Shown here one piece after another: positions 19,667-23,338 of a stretch of 23,338 bases of DNA. The first letter of the stretch is position 1. Each line of letters starts with the position of its first letter. The stretch is taken from NCBI GenBank assembly GCA_030407315.1, contig JALQPE010003184.1, forward strand, positions 1 through 23,338. The letters are read 5' to 3'. The position numbers and the translations under genes are program-made. Origin of the DNA: Asparagopsis taxiformis (lineage: Eukaryota > Rhodophyta > Florideophyceae > Bonnemaisoniales > Bonnemaisoniaceae). The notes under the pieces were generated by a model. That model searched no databases. It had not been told where the DNA came from and saw only the letters and a list, made by a program, of their open reading frames with translations.

Positions 19667-20385
19667 GCAACCCCAGATATAATATCGACGTTTCGAGTCG
19701 GGCGCGTTGGCGGGAAAGAGCTTCACGGCGTTCGTGTGGCGTATTGAAGTAACGCGGTTCGTGCGGCACGCTTCGCACTGTCGCACTGTAGTTGTAGACG
19801 TCTACGTCAATCATCGGCCAGTAGTATGCACGTCGGATTGCGTCGTACATACGTCGCGCGCCGGGTGGCCTGCAGTTACCGCGTAGTGGTTAGCTCGCAG
19901 AATCGCCCCTTAATCGCTTCGGGAACACTATCTGCGTGGCGTTGTCGAGCGGAGCGGTCCCATGAGAATCCCATCGGGGATAGGTGAAAACGCGAAAATT
20001 GCGGCGCGGTTTCGACATCGCGCTTCGCGTTTTGGCAGAACTCGTCCGCCGCTTGCTCGCGAATCCACTCGTCAGTGGATACGGGCGGTTAGATGCACGA
20101 CCGAGTTGCCAGCAGGCAGTCTAGACTCGGGTAGTATTCTGCGTAGTCCGCATAATAGCGCGGTGTGGTTTCGCGCGTAAGCGTCCGCGTGCGGTTCGAC
20201 GATGTTCGCGGCGTGGAAGCAGGGTATCTCGTCCGGTATTTCCGTCTCGTCGCCGCTTCGCGTGGCCATTCGCGAGAGCGCGTCGGCGATAACGTGGCGT
20301 TTTTCCCTTCTTGTACTCTGTCGTACCGCCTGGCGGTCCTCGCCGATCGAGGCGTGTCGCTTCCCTATTGGGTACCCACTTAAGG
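19667..20385 (-). pseudogene. Ty3/gypsy RNase H tail and integrase zinc-finger region (5' half)
   Basis: Minus strand from about 20380: a short EYKKGK segment, then HVIADALSRM (20296-20265), the conserved end of the Ty3/gypsy RNase H region, in a different frame. A linker leads to the H2C2 zinc finger: His residues in NHYAVTAGHP (about 19895-19865), MYDAIRRAYYWPM (19850-19812), and a QCEACRTNR segment carrying the Cys pair in another frame. KLFPANAP and LETS then run up to the insertion point at 19667. At least three frameshifts break this short stretch. The rest of integrase continues at 8872 beyond the inserted transposon. The 5' side is cut near 20385 by the next retroelement. Confidence 0.82.
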
Positions 20386-20386
20386 A

Positions 20387-20994
20387 TGTGCCAATCACAA
20401 GGCACCAGCCAACTGGCGTGTTTCCTATACTGGGACAGCTAAGGCTGACAAATAACCCTATCCGGGCCCATCGGCCCCGGCCAAGACCCACAAGGGGCAA
20501 ATTTCTAACTTAAGCTAACCAGCTGTACATTACAATGTAAGCCTAACTGGCAATAACCTCGCGGGTAGGCGAGTGCCGTTAACTGGGCTCTGGTTGGTCA
20601 ATAACTGGATATTTATTCCTAACCACTAACCCTAGCTTACAGTAGACTTAGTATATAAACCGCCACTGGAATAGCCAGTAGCCGGTTTCTAGAGTAACGT
20701 AAACTCAAGTGGATTACGACCCACAGGAACAGTGTTCGCATACCTATTTTTCAACCCCTCTCCGGGAAAACCTTAGGGTTAGCCACAGCTCGACGGATTA
20801 CGTCATCTTGCTCCATTAATACGCACCTCGCGTGAGCGCTATAATCGCACAACCCCCTCCGGGTAGCGATACTTCTCTCTTACGAGACTACCCGCCGGTA
20901 CCTATAGGTTCATCTGCTCTACCGCTTCCTCTACCGAGGCTCGGGACACCTGTCGGGTGGTTTTGCCGCTCTACCGGATTTTCTACCTGCTACA
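20387..20994 (+). repeat. Putative 5' LTR
   Basis: It starts TGTGCCAATC, just after the last recognisable chromovirus sequence, and may end ...CTGCTACA at 20994, giving a TG...CA unit of about 608 bp. It contains a TATA box and no open coding frame. The end is inferred only from the CTACA/TTGG junction typical of Ty3-type elements. Confidence 0.45.
20652..20659 (+). promoter_or_regulatory. TATA box of the putative LTR
   Basis: TATATAAA lies about 265 bp into the putative LTR and about 410 bp before the gag ATG, a plausible U3 position. Confidence 0.5.
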
Positions 20995-20995
20995 T

Positions 20996-21007
20996 TGGTC
21001 TTCGACC
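20996..21007 (+). other. Candidate primer-binding site
   Basis: TTGGTCTTCGACC follows the putative LTR end. TGG at this point would pair with a tRNA 3' CCA. I could not match the remaining bases to a specific tRNA. Confidence 0.25.
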
Positions 21008-21071
21008 TAGAACCTTGTACCCTCGGGTAAGTCTCTTTGAGAGAGAAATTTTCCTTCACATCATCTTCACG

Positions 21072-22870
21072 ATGCCTCGTAACCCTACAACGGGACCCTC
21101 TAGTGAAGACATAGCGCCTGCCAGCGACTTATCCGATTCGGATCTGATCGCCGAAGAAGGCGTGGTGATTAACACCCTACAAGATCGGGCTGACCGAATC
21201 TTCAACGAACGGTTGGAAGAATTCAAGGCTGAATTCAGCACCGTCGTCCGAGAATACTATTCAAGCCCGCAGGGCGGAAATCGTGGACGCTACGTCGAAA
21301 CCGTCATGGAATGGTCGAGCCAAAGCTGATGGCCGCCAGCCGAGAAGCCACCCAAGATCGGGACGCCGAGTTCCTAGCGGAAACCTGGAATCAGGTCAAA
21401 GCCGAATTCGCTAACGCGTATCCCTTTTGGAAACTCGTCTGGAGGAGCTTTCGATTCACGGCTTTAATGCCAGTCCATTAGGACAACAGGAGTTTCCTGC
21501 TCGCCGAATCACTATCCCAAACAGGGAATATCTCTCGCGCGAGACAGCACACTCGTGCCACCGATCTGCACCGGAAAACCCCTCGTGGGACGATGAAGGA
21601 CCTCTTGAGGAAGGCTTAGTGCCTTTGAAGGCCCGCGAACCCGCGTTCGACCTAGTGGTCTCCTATCGGTACTACCGACTCAAGAAAGTCCCTAACGACT
21701 GATACCCCATGGGTAAATCAAGGAGCTTGTATAAGTCTAACGGAGAAGATCCGTAATTTCAAACGCGTCATTCACGCCGTTCGATGGTGCGGACCCATCG
21801 ATATCCTCCGGTTCCTCGCGGAATTTCAAGATGCATGTGATTCATGCGGAGTCTCGGAGGGAGAAGCTACCAAGTTACTCAAGTATTTCCTAGAAGGAGA
21901 ACCTCAAAGGGTTTATCGCCGCCGAGGCGCGAAAGCGCAAGCTTCTCAACCATCTGCATCAGCAGATCACTTGGCCGCAAGCCGTTAACGCCCTTCTGGC
22001 TCGCTACGCAACGGACAATGTCCTAGCGGACGCTTATGACGCGGTAACGCGTATACGGCAAGGGCCGGATGAAGATGAAGCTGCATACGCAGACAGACTG
22101 CAGGACGCTGACCTCCTGTGTGCGAACGTCTTCTCGTAAAGAGACTTGGTCAACTATTACCTCAAGGGCCTACGCCCAGAGGTTTAACACACCGTCAAGG
22201 TTACAATCGGCCGCTCCGGCGGGGAAGATTTTCTCGCTGTCCGTAACCTTGCTCAAGGACTCGGGACTCTCTAAGAGCTTCGCTGCCCGCAAAGCCGAGG
22301 CTTATCCTACCCGGGAAATTGCCGAAGGCAAACGCAAGGCGATGCTCGCCACCCTACCCGGGAGCCGACCGCAACACCGCGGACCCAACCGCCGACCTTA
22401 CCTATCCCTTCTGGGAACTCAACGGGCGCTCCAATGCAGGCCCCTACCCTAACGGGAGAACATCTTAAACTCGCTGAGAGTATGATCCCCGAAGGGGCTG
22501 TTAACTTGGAGATGCTCTGGCTGTCGCCAACCGGGGCACGTGTTTTATACACTTGTCCTTATTTACCGCCCTCTGTGGGAACTTACTTCGCCTTTGCGAC
22601 TACGCTTACCAGCAAGAACCGGAGCAGGTTATGCGCCGCCAACAGCGCCAGTCCAATCGGTTCAACCGAAAAAGGGAATTACCCTAAAGCCGTGCTCCAA
22701 CGGTCAACCCTCCAACACGCATGGTTTGCGTTCGCCGATGACGAACATCATCCCAAATCGGGCCCTCTGAGGCGAGACGTTTTAAACGTAACGGATCTTC
22801 CGTAACGGCTCAAGACGTTGCCGACGCCTTGGAAACCTCTGACGACTCCGACACGTCGTCGGAAAACTAA
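21072..22870 (+). pseudogene. Gag polyprotein of the second LTR element, broken
   Basis: The ATG at 21072 follows a purine run and CTTCAC-type leader. The first segment (to about 21320) is acidic, Ser/Asp-rich and then helical. After shifts comes a Gag-type helical core: a segment around 21755-21925 (LLKYFLEGEPQRV end), then TWPQAVNALLARYATDN (about 21970-22020) and an EDEAAYADRLQDA stretch of the retrotransposon Gag family. Stops TAA 22137-22139 and TAA 22185-22187 fall within the core frame. A basic Arg/Gln/Asn-rich tail near 22630-22680 and an acidic end SDDSDTSSEN close at TAA 22868-22870. Frame changes occur near 21310, 21440, 21700, 21920, 22265 and further on, and the frame between 22270 and 22790 is uncertain. 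No intact CCHC knuckle is visible. Confidence 0.65.
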
Positions 22871-23338
22871 TGACGGGGAGTGAGGTGTCGCACTCCCGTC
22901 AGGAGGTGGAGCGATTACGCTACTCGGTGGACATCTCACCACAACCACCTCCGCAGGAAAAGGCTGCAACTCCCTCTAGGGACCAAAGTCTTTCCCAGAC
23001 ACCAACCCTTCGGGTTCCCCCCACAGGGACTCGAACCTCAAGGCCGAAAGCCTCATGCCTGCTTAAGGCCGCCCATTACGTAGTAATGGGTTCCATCGGA
23101 CTCGATCCGCCAATTCTCACGCCTATGCGTATGGTAATGGACACCGGGTCCGGACCATCGGTCATCCATGAAAGGAGCTTACCCAACAACTGGGAACATT
23201 TCAAGTCCCGACGGGGAAGGTTCCGCAATGGCCGATGCTAACGGCAATCCTCTCTCGGATAAAAGGCAAGATAATACTGTCCTTACAGTTAGGCCACAAG
23301 TGTGGTGCAATTTAATTGGTCGATGGAACCGATGCGAG
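22870..23338 (+). pseudogene. Aspartic protease region of the second LTR element (partial)
   Basis: The ATG at 22870-22872 overlaps the preceding gag-frame TAA (TAATG). After about 70 Ser/Pro/Gln-rich residues comes a retropepsin-type core: MVMDTGSGPSVIHE with the catalytic DTGS at 23140-23151. Retropepsins cleave the element's own polyprotein. The frame stops at 23239-23241, but protease-like sequence (a SLQLGHKCGAI stretch) continues in another frame to the window edge, so a frameshift near 23220 is likely. RT, RNase H and integrase should lie beyond the window. Confidence 0.72.

Larger units (their letters stand above)
7571..20385 (-). mobile_element. Ty3/gypsy chromovirus remnant, split by a later insertion
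   Basis: Minus-strand pol sequence is present in two blocks, 20385-19667 (RNase H tail and integrase zinc finger) and 8872-7571 (integrase core to chromodomain). The interval 8875-19664 is a younger DNA transposon. Upstream gag, protease and RT are missing because a second retroelement begins near 20387. The order RNase H, integrase, chromodomain is that of chromoviruses. The pieces carry several frameshifts, so this copy is dead. Confidence 0.85.
20387..23338 (+). mobile_element. Second Ty3/gypsy-type LTR element, 5' part only
   Basis: A GC-intermediate block begins abruptly within the RNase H sequence of the chromovirus. It has an LTR-like region with TATA box, a gag region and a protease in the usual order, and runs off the window end. 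The 3' LTR and target duplication are outside the window. It is younger than the chromovirus it interrupts but already decayed. Confidence 0.7.

Noticed and set aside
20440..20640. AACCCTA words that could suggest telomere-like sequence.
   Set aside because: Only isolated single copies occur, not tandem repeats; they lie within the putative LTR.
1..23338. tRNA and rRNA genes.
   Set aside because: Scanning for TTCGA-type T-arms with flanking stems and for conserved rRNA segments gave nothing convincing on either strand.

Overview
This looks like an accessory, repeat-rich stretch of a eukaryotic nuclear genome, built of transposable elements nested in one another. The evidence is Ty3/gypsy pol fragments with a chromodomain, a TATA-containing LTR-like region, AATAAA signals, an NB-ARC NTPase pseudogene and minisatellites. 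No bacterial operon, rRNA or tRNA is visible. Family style suggests a filamentous microbial eukaryote (oomycete or fungus), but I cannot fix the taxon. No clearly intact single-copy host gene is present.

Layout: (1) 1-1845, AT-richer DNA that opens with dense ACTGTCT/AGACAGT palindromes and has one small hypothetical minus-strand frame. (2) 1846-5851, GC-rich leader plus a broken plus-strand gene for a long Gag-like protein with a C-terminal coiled coil. (3) 5852-7570, GC-rich noncoding DNA with an inverted repeat and a 25-bp minisatellite. (4) 7571-8872 and 19667-about 20385, the two halves of one minus-strand Ty3/gypsy chromovirus pol (RNase H tail, integrase zinc finger, DD35E core, GPY/F, chromodomain). 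(5) 8875-19664, a 10,790-bp DNA transposon that split that integrase. (6) From about 20387 to the window end, a second, plus-strand Ty3/gypsy element (LTR, decayed gag, aspartic protease) inserted in the RNase H region of the first.

The 10.79-kb element is the most interesting object. It has CACTAGG termini (17-bp imperfect inverted repeats), a TA target duplication, and subterminal arrays of GAACAGT/ACTGTTC. Removing the element and one TA leaves the interrupted integrase frame continuous, which fixes both ends. Inside are four minisatellite blocks with different periods (33, about 125, about 113 and 58 bp) that share one core, GTCACYGGTTTC or its complement, in alternating orientation. It also carries a convergent gene pair: an NB-ARC (STAND) NTPase pseudogene and an unrecognised gene on the other strand. 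I see no recognisable transposase.

All recognisable long coding regions are broken by frameshifts. The eight in-frame stops in stretches where I trust the frame are all TAA or TAG and none is TGA. This could reflect CAR-to-TAR mutation (including RIP-like CpA-to-TpA), chance, or less likely a variant code.
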